A DNA stretch of 40,631 nucleotides from Flavobacteriales bacterium. GTDB taxonomy: Bacteria > Bacteroidota > Bacteroidia > Flavobacteriales > BACL11. The notes beneath the pieces are model-generated. The model did no database searches. It was not told the origin of the DNA and was given only the letters and a program-made list of their open reading frames with translations. Below, one piece after another: positions 9,669 to 19,023 of the stretch; position 1 is the first letter of the stretch, and the number at the start of each line of letters is the position of its first letter. The position numbers and the translations under genes are program-made. The DNA lies in the NCBI GenBank assembly GCA_014239655.1, contig JAAZYM010000003.1, forward strand, positions 1 through 40,631, written 5' to 3'.

Positions 9669-10910
9669 ATGCATTCAAAAAAAAGAGCAAAAATAATTAA
9701 CGACCCTATTTATGGATTCATAGAAATTGAAAAAGGTATAATAAATGAACTTATAAATCACAACTATTTCCAAAGACTTAGAAGAATCTCTCAACTCGGC
9801 CTTTCACACTTAGTGTATCCAGGAGCTCAACACACTAGGTTTCAGCATGCTCTAGGCTGTCTTCATCTAGCATCAAAGGTAATACAACAATTAGAATATA
9901 AAGGCCATAAAATAAATAATGAAGAAAAAGAAGCACTAAAAATTACTATTTTACTTCATGATATTGGTCACGGTCCATTTTCCCATGCATTAGAAAGAAC
10001 ACTTGTTGCAGATATTAGTCATGAAGACATGACTTTAATATATATGCATAAGTTAAACGAAGAATATAATGGAAAATTATCTTTAGCGATTAAAATATTT
10101 AACAATGAGTATAAAAAGAAATTCCTTCATCAGTTAGTCTCATCACAATTAGATATGGATAGATTAGACTATCTTAAAAGAGACAGTTTCTTTACTGGAG
10201 TAGCTGAAGGAAATATTGGGGCTGACAGAATAATAAGCATGTTAGATGTAAAAGATGACAACCTAGTAATCGAAGAAAAAGGAATATATTCAATAGAAAA
10301 ATTCATTATTGCTAGAAGATTAATGTATTGGCAAGTATACTTACACAAAACCGTTTTGTCAGCTGAAAACATGCTCATTCAACTTCTAAATAGAGCAAAG
10401 TATCTTGTTAGAAACTCACATGATATATATACATCCGTAGACTTAAGGTTTTTTTTAGAACAAGACCTCTCTACAAATGATTTTAGAACTAATCCTGAAT
10501 TATTAACTAATTTTTCAAGATTAGATGATTATGAAATCTATGCATGTCTCAAATACTGGACTCTTAACAAAGACTACGTTCTTTCAAATCTATCAAGAAA
10601 AATATTAGAAAGAAAAATACTAAAAATTAAAATCCAAAAAGATAAATTTAAAAAAGAGGATATACAAAAAAGAGTTCTAATAATGATGAAAGACAAAAAT
10701 ATTTCTAAAGATCAAGCTAATTATTTTATATTCACTAATAAAGTAAGTAATAGCCTCTATTCAACTGATAATTCCAATATTAAAATTCTATTTAAAAATG
10801 GTGAAATAAGAGATTTGTCTGAGTCATCTGATCAGTTTAATCTAAAAGCTCTTTCAAAGACAATAAATAAATATTTTTTATGTTCTCCAAAAGAATATAT
10901 AGTTAATTAA
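9669..10910 (+). CDS. HD-domain phosphohydrolase
   Basis: A 413-residue member of the HD superfamily, probably acting on a nucleotide; the substrate is unknown. The metal-site residues are visible: His55 and His60 in HTRFQHALG, the His97-Asp98 pair in LLHDIGHGPFSHALE and a downstream Asp in SQLDMDRLDYLKRDS. The order and spacing match the dGTPase-like/SAMHD1-like branch. It stands before lpxD, an arrangement common in Flavobacteria, but no link to lipid A is proven. The C-terminal third is Lys/Ile-rich and less conserved. It is divergent from porX with a 53-base gap. Confidence 0.9.
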   Translation: MHSKKRAKIINDPIYGFIEIEKGIINELINHNYFQRLRRISQLGLSHLVYPGAQHTRFQHALGCLHLASKVIQQLEYKGHKINNEEKEALKITILLHDIGHGPFSHALERTLVADISHEDMTLIYMHKLNEEYNGKLSLAIKIFNNEYKKKFLHQLVSSQLDMDRLDYLKRDSFFTGVAEGNIGADRIISMLDVKDDNLVIEEKGIYSIEKFIIARRLMYWQVYLHKTVLSAENMLIQLLNRAKYLVRNSHDIYTSVDLRFFLEQDLSTNDFRTNPELLTNFSRLDDYEIYACLKYWTLNKDYVLSNLSRKILERKILKIKIQKDKFKKEDIQKRVLIMMKDKNISKDQANYFIFTNKVSNSLYSTDNSNIKILFKNGEIRDLSESSDQFNLKALSKTINKYFLCSPKEYIVN

Positions 10911-10928
10911 AGATGTTAATTTTGTAAT

Positions 10929-11951
10929 ATGGACATTACAGTTGAAGAGATAGCTAAATTAATAGATGGAAAAGTTATTGGAAATTCAAGTAAAAAGATC
11001 TTTAGAATAGCAAAGATTGAAGATTGTAAAGAGGGCGATATTGGATTTATTTCAAACCCTAAATATGAAAAATTCATATATACCACTAAAGCTTCTTGTA
11101 TAATTGTTAACGAGAGTTTTGACTGTAAAGATGAAATAAATCCCACTCTAATAACAGTTAAAGACTCTTATCTTGCCCTATCTACATTAAGTAATTTAAT
11201 CAACAACAATCAGAAAGAAGTAAAAAAAACTATTTCATCAAAATCTATAATTGAAGAAAACACAAAATTAGCTTCAAATATTCATATCGGTCATTTCACA
11301 TCAATTGGAGAAAATTGTGTTATTGAAGAGAATGTAACAATACTAAACAATTGTGTTATTGGAAATAATGTCACAATTAAAACTAATTCATTTATACATT
11401 CAAATGTAAATATTAATAACAACTCAAATATTGGGACAAATAACATTATCCATCCTGGTGCTGTTATTGGAGCTGATGGGTTTGGTTTTGCCCCGTCTGA
11501 AAAAACACTTAATAAAATCCAACAACTAGGTAATGTGATTACTAAAGATCATGTTGAGATAGGAGCTAACACTACAATTGATAGAGCAACATTAGGGTCA
11601 ACAATAATAAATAGCGGAGTTAAATTAGACAATCTAATTCAAATAGGACACAATGTAGAAATAGGAAAGAATACTGCGATTGCAGGCTTAACAGCTATTG
11701 CAGGATCAACTAAGATAGGCGAAAACTGTTTAATTGGAGGACAATGCGCAATAACTGGACATATAAAGATTGGAAATAACGTAAAGATTGCTGGAAATAG
11801 CGGCATTGGATGTAATATTAGTGACAATCAAACAATTCAAGGAGAATATGCATTTAACAAACAAGATTTCCAAAGATCATATATATTATTTAAACGTTTA
11901 CCTAAGATAGTTAAAAGAATAGATAGCATAGAAAAAGATCTTAAAAGATAA
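10929..11951 (+). CDS. lpxD: UDP-3-O-(3-hydroxyacyl)glucosamine N-acyltransferase
   Basis: Third enzyme of lipid A synthesis, adding the N-linked hydroxyacyl chain from ACP. The 340-residue protein has an N-terminal uridine-binding domain, then a left-handed beta-helix of hexapeptide repeats (I-E-N-V-T-I type) from about residue 105 to 310, and a C-terminal helix. The catalytic His is His241 in LIQIGHNVEIG, and the GADGFGFAP loop is intact. It is followed by lpxC-fabZ after one base and then lpxA, so the early lipid A genes form one operon. Confidence 0.96.
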   Translation: MDITVEEIAKLIDGKVIGNSSKKIFRIAKIEDCKEGDIGFISNPKYEKFIYTTKASCIIVNESFDCKDEINPTLITVKDSYLALSTLSNLINNNQKEVKKTISSKSIIEENTKLASNIHIGHFTSIGENCVIEENVTILNNCVIGNNVTIKTNSFIHSNVNINNNSNIGTNNIIHPGAVIGADGFGFAPSEKTLNKIQQLGNVITKDHVEIGANTTIDRATLGSTIINSGVKLDNLIQIGHNVEIGKNTAIAGLTAIAGSTKIGENCLIGGQCAITGHIKIGNNVKIAGNSGIGCNISDNQTIQGEYAFNKQDFQRSYILFKRLPKIVKRIDSIEKDLKR

Positions 11952-11952
11952 T

Positions 11953-13338
11953 ATGAAACAGCAGACAATCTGTAATGAAATCAGCATATCAGGCATAGGT
12001 ATTCATTCAGGAGAAAAATCAACCATAACTTTATGCCCAAATAAAGAAAATTCTGGAATTGTTTTTCAAAGAATCGATCTTCCAAACAAACCCAAAGTAA
12101 AAGCATTATTTTCTAATGTATACTCAACCAATAGAAGCACTAACATTAGAAATAAAGAAGCAAAGATTTTAACAATTGAACATTTATTAGCATCTATTAC
12201 TGGTGAACAAATAGATAATCTACTTATTAAAATTGATAATATCGAAGTACCAATATTAGATGGTTCATCATCTTTTTTTACAAAAATTATTAAAGAATCA
12301 GGTATTAAACAACAAAATGAGGAAAAAAAATATCTAGAAATTAAAAAAAAAATATTCTTTGAAGATAAAGAGTCTGGAGCTTCATACCTAGTAGAACCAG
12401 CAGAAAAGCTAATGTTAAATGTTAAATTAGATTACAAGTCAAGTTTTTTTAAAAATCAATTTGCAGAATTAGAAGATATTAATAAATTTGAAAACGAAAT
12501 TTCTTCATGTAGAACATTTAGTTTATTACATGAGGTTGAAGGATTAATTAGAAAAGATCTAATTAAAGGAGGTAATCTAGATAATGCTGTAATTATTGTC
12601 GATGATTATATTAATGATGATTTTAAAAACTATTTAAAGAATAAATTAGGAGAAAAAAACATAACATTTGATTTAGGAAAATTATTAAACAAAAAAGAAC
12701 TAAGATTTAAAAATGAACCTGCAAGACATAAATTACTGGATGTTATTGGTGATACTACCCTACTAGGAAAGAATATAAAAGCAAAGATAACCTGCTTTAA
12801 GCCGGGACATAAAAGTAATTTAAACCTTGTTAAAAAGTTACATAAAATTATGATTCAAGACAATAAAAATATTGCACCAGAAATTGACTTTAACAAGAAA
12901 CCATTCTATGATTTAGAAGATATAAAGAAAATTCTTCCTCATAGAGAACCATTCATCTTCATTGATGAAATCAGAGAATTAGGAGATGATTATATTATAG
13001 GAGTAAAGTATGTAAAAGAAGAAGAAGAATACTTCAAAGGTCATTTTCCAGAAGAACCAGTTATGCCAGGTGTAATACAATTAGAAACTATGGCTCAAAC
13101 TGGAGGAGTATTAATTTTAAACACAGTAGATAATCCTCAGGATTATCTAACATTTTTCATGAAAATTGATAGCGCAAAATTTAAAATGAAAGTTACACCT
13201 GGCGATGTAATTATCTTTAGCTTAAATCTAATTTCTCCAATACGAAGAGGCTTATGTCATATGCACGGAAAAGGTTTTGTTAACGGTAAAATTGTTGTTG
13301 AAGCAGATCTTTTAGCTCAAATTGCTAAGAAAAAATAA
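11953..13338 (+). CDS. lpxC: Bifunctional UDP-3-O-acyl-GlcNAc deacetylase / 3-hydroxyacyl-ACP dehydratase
   Basis: Fusion of LpxC (about residues 1-305) and FabZ (about 315-461), as is usual in Bacteroidetes. The LpxC part carries the zinc ligands His77 (TIEHLLAS), His259 and Asp263 (RHKLLD) and the acid/base-type His286 (GHKSN). The FabZ part has the hot-dog catalytic pair His364 and Glu378 in GHFPEEPVMPGVIQLE. One half commits UDP-acyl-GlcNAc to lipid A; the other dehydrates 3-hydroxyacyl-ACP for fatty acid elongation. The fusion therefore joins the two uses of 3-hydroxyacyl-ACP in one chain. It is 461 residues, the normal length for the fusion. Confidence 0.97.
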   Translation: MKQQTICNEISISGIGIHSGEKSTITLCPNKENSGIVFQRIDLPNKPKVKALFSNVYSTNRSTNIRNKEAKILTIEHLLASITGEQIDNLLIKIDNIEVPILDGSSSFFTKIIKESGIKQQNEEKKYLEIKKKIFFEDKESGASYLVEPAEKLMLNVKLDYKSSFFKNQFAELEDINKFENEISSCRTFSLLHEVEGLIRKDLIKGGNLDNAVIIVDDYINDDFKNYLKNKLGEKNITFDLGKLLNKKELRFKNEPARHKLLDVIGDTTLLGKNIKAKITCFKPGHKSNLNLVKKLHKIMIQDNKNIAPEIDFNKKPFYDLEDIKKILPHREPFIFIDEIRELGDDYIIGVKYVKEEEEYFKGHFPEEPVMPGVIQLETMAQTGGVLILNTVDNPQDYLTFFMKIDSAKFKMKVTPGDVIIFSLNLISPIRRGLCHMHGKGFVNGKIVVEADLLAQIAKKK

Positions 13339-14124
13339 ATGCATCGTTCATTATCACATATTGATCCACAAGCACAAGTAGCAAAAAATGTTGTTGTTGA
13401 ACCATTTGTAACTATTGAAAAAAATGTTGAAATTGGAAGCGGAACATGGATTGGAGCAAATGCAACAATCATGGAAGGCGCAAGAATTGGTAAAAATTGT
13501 GAAATTTTTCCAGGCGCAGTAATTTCTGCAATTCCTCAAGATAAAAAATTTAACGGAGAAGAAAGTCTAGCTATAATTGGTGACAACACCATAGTAAGAG
13601 AATGCGTAACTGTAAATAGAGCTACAAATGCTACTGGAAAAACTATTATTGGTGATAATTGCCTTATAATGGCATATGCTCATATTGCTCATGACTGTAA
13701 AATAGGAAATCATTCTATTATTGTAAATAATGTAGCCTTAGGCGGACATATAGATATTGGAGAATATGCAATAATAGGTGGCTTAACAGCTGTTCATCAA
13801 TTTGTAAAAATAGGCAAACACACAATGATCTCTGGAGGTTCTCTTGTGAGAAAAGATGTTCCTCCATATGTTAAGGCAGGAAGAGAACCCTTATCATTTA
13901 TTGGAATAAATTCTATAGGACTTAGAAGAAGAAATTTCTTAGAAGAAGACATTAGAGAAATCCAAGAAATATATAGATTCCTATACCAAAAAAACTTTAA
14001 CAATACTCAAGCAATTAATAAAATTGGAGCAGAATTCAAAGTATCAAAAATAAGAGATGAGATAATCTCATTTGTTCAAAATTCTGGAAGAGGAATTATG
14101 AGAGGATATAACCAAAACAGATAA
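13339..14124 (+). CDS. lpxA: UDP-N-acetylglucosamine acyltransferase
   Basis: First enzyme of lipid A synthesis, moving a 3-hydroxyacyl chain from ACP to the 3-OH of UDP-GlcNAc. The 261-residue protein is a hexapeptide-repeat beta-helix for its first 190 residues, with the catalytic His118 and neighbouring His115 in AYAHIAHDCKIGNH, the GGHIDIG turn and a C-terminal helical domain (NFLEEDIREIQEIYRFLY). The ATG directly follows the lpxC-fabZ stop without a gap. The three acyl/deacyl enzymes of the early pathway are thus consecutive. Confidence 0.96.
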   Translation: MHRSLSHIDPQAQVAKNVVVEPFVTIEKNVEIGSGTWIGANATIMEGARIGKNCEIFPGAVISAIPQDKKFNGEESLAIIGDNTIVRECVTVNRATNATGKTIIGDNCLIMAYAHIAHDCKIGNHSIIVNNVALGGHIDIGEYAIIGGLTAVHQFVKIGKHTMISGGSLVRKDVPPYVKAGREPLSFIGINSIGLRRRNFLEEDIREIQEIYRFLYQKNFNNTQAINKIGAEFKVSKIRDEIISFVQNSGRGIMRGYNQNR

Positions 14125-14127
14125 CTT

Positions 14128-14691
14128 ATGGCTACAACTGCTGACTTTAGAAACGGATTGTGCATACAATTTAATGGAGAGCCTTGGAAGATAGAAAGCT
14201 TTCAGCATGTAAAACCTGGGAAAGGTCCTGCATTTGTAAGAACAAAGATTCGAAATCTTAATAGCGGAAGACTTTTAGAAAACACCTTTACATCAGGCAT
14301 AAAGATTGACATTATTAGAATAGAAAACAGAAAATATCAATTTCTTTATTCTGAAAAAAATGATTACCACCTAATGAATATTGATGATTATGAACAAATT
14401 ACATTACAAAAGGATTTTATTGAGAATTCTAATCTATTAAAAGAAGGTGAAAACATAGAGGTGTTATTTCATGCTGATAAGGGAATGCCTCTTTCAGCGT
14501 CACTCCCATCGCACATTATATTAGAAATCCAACACACAGAACCTGGTGTTAAAGGAAATACAGCAACAAATACATTTAAACCAGCCACTACAGAAACAGG
14601 AGCTTCAATTCAGGTTCCTTTATTTATTAATGAAGGAGATAAAATTAAAATTGACACAGCAAAAGGAACATATATTGAGAGAGTTAAATGA
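14128..14691 (+). CDS. efp: Elongation factor P
   Basis: Relieves ribosome stalling at polyproline by binding between the P and E sites. The 187-residue protein has the three beta-barrel domains of EF-P. The loop KPGKGPAFVR places Lys32 at the position that is modified in many bacteria; no epmA/epmB modification genes are seen nearby. The C-terminal EPGVKGNTA...GASIQVPLFINEGDKIKIDT is typical. It lies 3 bases behind lpxA and so probably belongs to the same transcript, an arrangement common in Flavobacteria. Confidence 0.96.
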   Translation: MATTADFRNGLCIQFNGEPWKIESFQHVKPGKGPAFVRTKIRNLNSGRLLENTFTSGIKIDIIRIENRKYQFLYSEKNDYHLMNIDDYEQITLQKDFIENSNLLKEGENIEVLFHADKGMPLSASLPSHIILEIQHTEPGVKGNTATNTFKPATTETGASIQVPLFINEGDKIKIDTAKGTYIERVK

Positions 14692-14725
14692 CAATAAATT
14701 AATTCTTCTATTTAATTAATAATAC

Positions 14726-15796
14726 ATGAAAAAACATAATTTCAGCGCAGGACCGTGTATACTACCTCAGGAGGTGCTAAATGAATCATCACAGGCAATT
14801 ATTAACTTTAATAATGATAATCTGTCATTAATTGAAATATCACATAGAAGCACACCATTTATTAAAGTTATAGAGGAAGCTAAAGAACTTGTAAGAGAAC
14901 TATTAAAAGTTCCTCAAGAATATTCCATTCTGTTTCTTCAGGGAGGAGCAAGCTTAGAGTTTCTTATGGCTCCATACAATCTACTATCAATTAATGGAAA
15001 ATGTGGTTATATAAATACAGGCACATGGTCGAAAAAAGCAATTAAAGAAGCTAAAATGATTGGCAACACTTTAGTTATAGCAGATTCTTCTGACAAGAAC
15101 CATACTTATATACCAAAAAACATAGAAATTAATGAAGAGCTTGATTTTGTACATTACACATCAAATAATACAATTTACGGAACTCAATTTAAAGAATATC
15201 CAAAAACTAATTCAATATTAGTATGTGACATGTCTTCTGATATATTTAGCAAAAGAATTGATGTAAGTAAATTTGGATTAATATATGCTGGAGCACAAAA
15301 AAACATGGGACCTGCAGGAACAACATTAGTAATAGTAAAAAATAGCATATTAGGTAATACAGGTAGAGAGATACCTACAATGCTAGATTACAATACACAT
15401 ATTAAAAAAGAAAGCATGTTTAATACCCCTCCAGTATTTCCTATTTATGTTTCTATGCTGACCCTAAGATGGCTAAAAAATAAAGGAGGTGTGGACTATA
15501 TAGAAAAAACAAACAATCATAAAGCACAAACACTTTATGATGAAATTGACAGAAACCCTTTATTTTATGGAATTGTTAATAAAGATGATCGTTCAAATAT
15601 GAATGTAACCTTTACGCTAAATAACAAAGATCTTGAATCTGTATTTGACTCATTGTGTAATAAAAAGGGGCTTAATGGAATTAAAGGACATAGGTCAGTT
15701 GGTGGTTATAGAGCATCATTATATAATGCTTTACCATTAGAAAGTGTAGAAGTACTAGTAAAAACAATGCAAGATTTAGAAAAAAACAACAAATGA
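14726..15796 (+). CDS. serC: Phosphoserine aminotransferase
   Basis: PLP enzyme that turns 3-phosphohydroxypyruvate plus glutamate into phosphoserine. The 356-residue protein starts with the typical HNFSAGPCILPQEVL, has an ILFLQGGASLEF segment for phosphate binding, and the PLP Lys192 in IYAGAQKNMGPAG. The C-terminus holds GLNGIKGHRSVGGYRASLYNA, with the substrate-binding His-Arg. It overlaps serA by ATGA (15793-15796). There is no SerB in the window. Confidence 0.96.
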   Translation: MKKHNFSAGPCILPQEVLNESSQAIINFNNDNLSLIEISHRSTPFIKVIEEAKELVRELLKVPQEYSILFLQGGASLEFLMAPYNLLSINGKCGYINTGTWSKKAIKEAKMIGNTLVIADSSDKNHTYIPKNIEINEELDFVHYTSNNTIYGTQFKEYPKTNSILVCDMSSDIFSKRIDVSKFGLIYAGAQKNMGPAGTTLVIVKNSILGNTGREIPTMLDYNTHIKKESMFNTPPVFPIYVSMLTLRWLKNKGGVDYIEKTNNHKAQTLYDEIDRNPLFYGIVNKDDRSNMNVTFTLNNKDLESVFDSLCNKKGLNGIKGHRSVGGYRASLYNALPLESVEVLVKTMQDLEKNNK

Positions 15797-16749
15797 TAAA
15801 TATATTAGCAAATGATGGAATCTCAATTTCAGGAATAGAAAAACTTAAAAAAAACAATTTTAATGTAGATGTAAATAGTGTCTTACAAGATGAGCTTTCA
15901 GATGTAATAAACCAAAAAAAAATATCAGTTATTCTTGTAAGAAGTGCCACAAAAATTAAGAAAGACATTATTGACAAATGTCCTGATTTAAAAATTATTG
16001 GGAGAGGTGGAGTTGGGATGGATAATATTGATGTAGAATATGCAAAAGAAAAAGGAATTCATGTTATTAACACACCTGCGGCATCATCATCTTCAGTTGC
16101 TGAACTTGTCTTCGCACATCTTTTTGGAATGGTTAGGTTTTTATTTATATCAAATCGTCAAATGCCGATAGAGGGAGACACAAACTTTAAGAAATTAAAG
16201 AAATCTTTTTCGGCTGGAAAAGAATTAAATGGAAGAACATTAGGAATAATTGGATTTGGAAGGATTGGTCAAGAAGTAGCGAAAAAAGGAATTGGATTAG
16301 GAATGAATGTTTTAGCGCATGATAAGTTTACTAAAGAAGCAAATATTACTCTTAATTTCTTTAATGGAGAAAAAAAGACCTTCACCATAGAAACTAAAGA
16401 AATGGATTACATCTTAAAGAATTCAGACTTTATTACATTGCATATTCCAAAAACAGATGAGAAAGCAATAATTGGCGCAGAAGAAATTGGTAAAATGAAA
16501 ACTGGCGCAGGAATTATTAATACCTCAAGAGGTGGAATTATTGATGAAACAGCATTAATGTTTGCACTAGACAAAGGGAAACTTTCATATGCTGGATTAG
16601 ATGTCTTCGAAAATGAACCATCTCCAAGCACTCATCTTCTAATGCATAATGCATTATCATTAAGCCCACACATAGGAGCAGCAACTAAAGAAGCACAGGA
16701 TAGAATTGGAATAGAACTTGCAGATCAAATAATAACTTATTTTAAATAA
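15793..16749 (+). CDS. serA: D-3-phosphoglycerate dehydrogenase, short form
   Basis: Oxidises 3-phosphoglycerate to 3-phosphohydroxypyruvate, the entry step to serine. At 318 residues it has only the substrate and NAD domains, without the C-terminal ACT regulatory domain, so serine feedback by that route is not expected. Visible marks: IIGRGGVGMDNIDVEYA, the nucleotide fold LGIIGFGRIGQEVA, the catalytic Arg in NTSRGGIIDE, Glu in FENEPSP and His in LSPHIGAAT. The short 2-hydroxyacid dehydrogenase form next to serC is the usual Bacteroidetes version. Confidence 0.94.
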   Translation: MINILANDGISISGIEKLKKNNFNVDVNSVLQDELSDVINQKKISVILVRSATKIKKDIIDKCPDLKIIGRGGVGMDNIDVEYAKEKGIHVINTPAASSSSVAELVFAHLFGMVRFLFISNRQMPIEGDTNFKKLKKSFSAGKELNGRTLGIIGFGRIGQEVAKKGIGLGMNVLAHDKFTKEANITLNFFNGEKKTFTIETKEMDYILKNSDFITLHIPKTDEKAIIGAEEIGKMKTGAGIINTSRGGIIDETALMFALDKGKLSYAGLDVFENEPSPSTHLLMHNALSLSPHIGAATKEAQDRIGIELADQIITYFK

Positions 16750-16756
16750 CATAAAC

Positions 16757-18004
16757 ATGTCAATATTTATTCCTTTTAAAGCATATTTACCTAATAAGAA
16801 ATATATAAAAGAGATTGTATCTCGTCCTTATGATGTGTTAAATGCTAAAGAAGCTAAAGAAGAAAGTAAAGGAAAGATCAATAGTTTTTATCATGTTATA
16901 AAGCCTGAAATAGATTTTCCAGAGAACACAGATTATTATAGTAAAGAAATCTATCAAAAGGGTAAAGATAATTTTGATAGGTTAGTAGAAAACAAAATGA
17001 TGATACAAGAAAAATCTAGTAATTATTATGTTTATCAACTGATAATGAATGGACATAAACAAACAGGCATAGTAGGTTGTTGTGCAATAGATGATTATTT
17101 CAACAATACAATAAAAAAACACGAGTTAACAAGAAAAGACAAAGAAGAAGATAGAAAAAATCATATTAGATATAGTAGGTTAAATTATGAACCTGTATTT
17201 TTTGCGTATCCTAAAGTAGATGATCTTGATTCTATTGTAAATCAAATAAAAAAAGAAGAAACTACATATGATTTTTTAACTGAAGATAATATCCAGCATA
17301 CTTTATGGACTATTAATGATAGTGAGATTCAAATACAAATACAGAAATTATTTAAAGATAAAGTGCCTAACATCTATATTGCTGATGGTCATCATCGAAC
17401 TGCTGCCGCTGCTTTGGTAGGTAAAGAATTGAGAGATAAAGCAGGTGGCTATGCTACTGATGGAAGTCATTATAATTATTTTATGGCAGTATTGTTTCCT
17501 GATAATCAATTAAATATTATTGATTATAACAGAGTAGTAAGTGACCTAAATGGAATAAAACCTTCTTCTTTGCTAGAAAGATTATCTGAAAAATTTAAAA
17601 TAACCAAAATAAAAGAAAGTTATAAACCAAAAGAACTACATCATATAGGCATGTATCTTCATAAAAAATGGTATAAATTAGTAATTAAAGAAGGATTATA
17701 TGATCCGCAAGACCCTGTTGATGTATTAGATGTTACTATATTATCAAAACAAATACTAGACCCAATCTTAGACATTAGAGATCTAAGATCAAATACAAGA
17801 ATAGATTTTGTTGGTGGAATTAGAGGTATTAAAGAGCTTGAAAAACGTGTTGACTCGGGAGAAATGAAAGTAGCATTCGCATTGTATCCTGTAAGTATGC
17901 AACAAATTATGGATATTTCTGACAATAATATGATTATGCCACCTAAAGTAACTTGGTTTGAACCTAAATTAAGAAGTGGCCTGACTGTTTACAGCTTATC
18001 ATAA
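16757..18004 (+). CDS. DUF1015-family protein, ParB-like motif
   Basis: A 415-residue protein of the DUF1015 family. It starts IFIPFKAYLP...SRPYDVLNAKEAKEE, as family members do, and has YIADGHHRTAAAAL (Asp210-Arg214 = DGHHR) in the centre and WFEPKLRSGLTVYSL at the end. The DGHHR-type motif resembles that of ParB-like proteins, including free-serine kinases such as SerK and SbnI. The gene sits 7 bases behind serA. Together these suggest a role in serine or phosphoserine metabolism; that is inference, not shown. It overlaps the YggS-type gene by one base. Confidence 0.88.
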   Translation: MSIFIPFKAYLPNKKYIKEIVSRPYDVLNAKEAKEESKGKINSFYHVIKPEIDFPENTDYYSKEIYQKGKDNFDRLVENKMMIQEKSSNYYVYQLIMNGHKQTGIVGCCAIDDYFNNTIKKHELTRKDKEEDRKNHIRYSRLNYEPVFFAYPKVDDLDSIVNQIKKEETTYDFLTEDNIQHTLWTINDSEIQIQIQKLFKDKVPNIYIADGHHRTAAAALVGKELRDKAGGYATDGSHYNYFMAVLFPDNQLNIIDYNRVVSDLNGIKPSSLLERLSEKFKITKIKESYKPKELHHIGMYLHKKWYKLVIKEGLYDPQDPVDVLDVTILSKQILDPILDIRDLRSNTRIDFVGGIRGIKELEKRVDSGEMKVAFALYPVSMQQIMDISDNNMIMPPKVTWFEPKLRSGLTVYSLS

Positions 18005-18645
18005 TGTTTATTACCAAGAAATTAAAAGAAATTAAAAAAAAAATATCTAGAAATCTATCCTTGGTAGTAGTATCTAAAACTAGAAGTAATGAGGAAATAT
18101 TAGAACTTTATAAAAGTGGACAGTTAGTCTTTGGAGAGAATAAGGTTCAGGAACTCACAAGAAAATATGAAGAACTTCCAAAAGACATACAATGGCATAT
18201 GATTGGGCATCTTCAAACCAATAAGGTGAGACATATTGCTAAATTTATATCATTAATTCATTCCGTAGATTCAATTAAGCTTTTATATGAGATTAATAAA
18301 AGAGCATTTAAAGAAAATAGAACAATTAATTGTTTAATCCAAGTAAAAATTGCTTCCGAAAAAGAAAAATTTGGATTTGAAATAAATGAAATAGATAATG
18401 TAATCAGAATTTCTGAAGGATTAAAAAATACTAACATTATGGGTTTTATGGGAATGGCAACCTTTACAAGTGACAATGAGCTAATTAATAAAGAGTTTAA
18501 TAACTTAAACAAAATATACAAACAAAAAAAATCAATCAAACTCAACACATTATCTATGGGAATGAGCAATGATTACAGTATTGCTATTAAGAATGGAAAC
18601 ACAATGATAAGATTAGGAAGTAGTATATTTGAAAACAGAAATTAA
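18004..18645 (+). CDS. YggS/PROSC-family PLP-binding protein
   Basis: PLP homeostasis protein with a single alanine-racemase-like barrel, no known catalysis. The 213-residue sequence has the PLP Lys25 in LVVVSKTRS, the FGENKVQELTRKYEEL helix, WHMIGHLQTNKVRHI (the family signature) and the C-terminal LSMGMSNDYSIAIKNGNTMIRLGSSIFE that holds the phosphate. It is a little shorter than the approximately 230 of E. coli YggS. It overlaps the DUF1015 gene by TAATG and is followed at once by a ridA-type gene, grouping two PLP-stress proteins with the serine pathway. Confidence 0.94.
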   Translation: MFITKKLKEIKKKISRNLSLVVVSKTRSNEEILELYKSGQLVFGENKVQELTRKYEELPKDIQWHMIGHLQTNKVRHIAKFISLIHSVDSIKLLYEINKRAFKENRTINCLIQVKIASEKEKFGFEINEIDNVIRISEGLKNTNIMGFMGMATFTSDNELINKEFNNLNKIYKQKKSIKLNTLSMGMSNDYSIAIKNGNTMIRLGSSIFENRN

Positions 18646-18646
18646 T

Positions 18647-19021
18647 ATGAAAAAAATAATCTTTACTAAGAAGGCTCCAGAAGCAATAGGCCCATATAGC
18701 CAAGCAATACTAAGCAAAGACACATTGTATTGTTCAGGTCAGATTGCTTTAAATAATAAAGGAGAATTAATTACAACAAATATAGAAGAAGAAACAATAC
18801 AAATAATTAAAAACATTACAGCTATCCTTAATGAGGCTGAAATGACTTTAGATAATATTGTTAAAACAACAATTTTCCTAAAAGACATACATAACTTCTC
18901 TTTAGTTAACTCCATTTACGAAAAACATTTTAAATTAAATCCACCTGCAAGAGAAACAATTGAGGTTTCTGCGCTACCTAAAAATGTTAATATAGAGATC
19001 TCTGTAATTGCAGTAAAATAA
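18647..19021 (+). CDS. RidA-family enamine/imine deaminase
   Basis: Hydrolyses reactive enamine/imine intermediates such as 2-aminoacrylate that leak from PLP enzymes acting on serine or threonine. The 125-residue protein has the RidA layout: APEAIGPYSQAIL, LYCSGQIALNNKGEL and PPARETIEVSALPK with Arg102 at the carboxylate-binding position. The ATG at 18647 is one base after the upstream stop; an in-frame TTG at 18629 inside that gene is less likely. Its location behind serC-serA-yggS fits protection from damage by serine-derived enamines. Confidence 0.93.
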   Translation: MKKIIFTKKAPEAIGPYSQAILSKDTLYCSGQIALNNKGELITTNIEEETIQIIKNITAILNEAEMTLDNIVKTTIFLKDIHNFSLVNSIYEKHFKLNPPARETIEVSALPKNVNIEISVIAVK

Positions 19022-19023
19022 TA

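Noticed and set aside
10917-10924. TAATTTTG just before lpxD as a promoter
   Set aside because: It is only 4 bases from the ATG, which would need a leaderless start, and there is no -33 box; chance is likely in AT-rich DNA.
14698-14720. 7-bp inverted repeat ATTAATT/AATTAAT after efp as a terminator
   Set aside because: All AT stem without a following T run; not enough to terminate transcription.
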